Shown here: positions 14,191 through 14,468 of the stretch, piece by piece
Numbering within the stretch: the first letter of the stretch is position 1
Layout: every line of letters begins with the position of its first letter
Assembly (NCBI GenBank): GCA_049578545.1
Contig: JBAUMF010000095.1
Location: 1 to 14,468 of the forward strand
Length of the DNA: 14,468 bases
Direction: 5' to 3'
Source: DASQBT01 sp049578545
GTDB taxonomy: Bacteria; Pseudomonadota; Gammaproteobacteria; Burkholderiales; Thiobacillaceae
Position numbers and translations under genes: made by a program
Notes under the pieces: generated by a model
Database searches by the model: none
Seen by the model: only the letters and a program-made list of their open reading frames with translations
What the model was told of the DNA's origin: nothing

Positions 14191-14256
14191 TCACTCTACG
14201 CCGGTACGGCGGCTCGCTCTGTGGAAGCGATCACAGATTAGGTGTGAACTATTCAC
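14191..14256 (-). promoter_or_regulatory. Copy D of conserved 66-bp promoter-like module
   Basis: The minus strand reads GTGAATAGTTCAC (14256-14244, perfect GTGAA-N3-TTCAC), CTTCCAC ending at 14221, and GTAGAGTGA at 14199-14191 with the same 21-base spacing as copy B. It is 122 bases upstream of DsrE. The ends of the module are well conserved; the middle is not. Confidence 0.55.
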
Positions 14257-14467
14257 GCCCGAAGGCTGCATGCCATGGCGAATGCACGGATGCGTCTGAA
14301 TGGCAGCGGTATTCCTGCGCCTTGTCGAGAACTTGATTTACCGCTAAACCGAAGTTTGGCGCCATGAACGAGTGAGTTCCTTGATATTGCAGACGAAACA
14401 GGATTGGTGTGATGCGGTTACTGGGAACAGCCTGGGTCGATGCCGAGCAGAGCAAAGGCTTTGGCTT
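14249..14467 (-). CDS. Possible 3' end of an upstream gene (window edge)
   Basis: A minus-strand frame is open from the right edge to TAG at 14251-14249. It reads partly like protein (RITPILFRLQYQGTHSFMAP, NFGLAVNQVLDKAQEY) but ends with a poor His/Ser/Trp-rich tail inside promoter-like copy D. No family is recognised, and the start lies outside the window if it is real. It may equally be non-coding upstream DNA. Confidence 0.2.
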   Translation of the reverse strand, partial: KPKPLLCSASTQAVPSNRITPILFRLQYQGTHSFMAPNFGLAVNQVLDKAQEYRCHSDASVHSPWHAAFGRE

Positions 14468-14468
14468 G

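Overview
The window looks like an accessory stretch of a moderately GC-rich proteobacterial chromosome, probably beta- or gammaproteobacterial. That is inferred from family membership and gene style (ChaN-like lipoprotein, HxlR regulator, PurU, DsrE, Sec signal peptides, AAGGAG-type ribosome sites), not from any marker gene. I see no tRNA, rRNA, CRISPR array or complete insertion sequence, but the left edge holds the first 19 codons of what looks like an IS630-type transposase.

Layout. (1) 1-677: the transposase start on the minus strand, then two small plus-strand genes of unknown function; the second is secreted. (2) 799-3980, minus: a translationally coupled pair made of a ChaN-like lipoprotein with a C-terminal PDZ domain and an M1-type metallopeptidase, sharing an ATGA junction. 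(3) 4407-6697, minus: an NAD(P)-binding epimerase-like/DUF2867 protein and an HxlR regulator whose 3' part appears frameshifted. Opposite them, on plus, is a SAM-dependent methyltransferase (6858-7688) broken by one in-frame TAA. (4) 7685-8993: a decayed zone in which minus-strand frames still read as protein but carry several stops. (5) 8994-14068, minus: a run of small or unusual genes. These are a secreted protein, a secreted protein of 17-residue tandem repeats, a 72-residue unknown, an HMA-like protein without CxxC, a PurU-type formyl-tetrahydrofolate deformylase without its ACT domain, a beta-propeller-like protein with a coiled-coil start, a small unknown, and a DsrE-family protein.

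The strongest new observation is in part 5. Four intergenic or gene-end positions (10536-10601, 11075-11140, 12316-12381, 14191-14256) carry the same gap-free 66-bp module on the minus strand. It contains GTGAA-N3-TTCAC, a second TTCAC about 18 nt later, and a GTAGAGTGG-like block at a fixed distance. Each module stands upstream of a gene (the 72-residue protein, the HMA-like protein, PurU, DsrE). This suggests one activator-controlled regulon joining one-carbon, sulfur-relay-like and secreted small-protein genes. The function of the set is unknown and the regulator is not visible here.

The middle of the window shows clear decay: one nonsense codon, one probable frameshift and a multi-stop gene remnant. 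This fits an accessory region under weak selection, although sequencing error could explain single-base cases.
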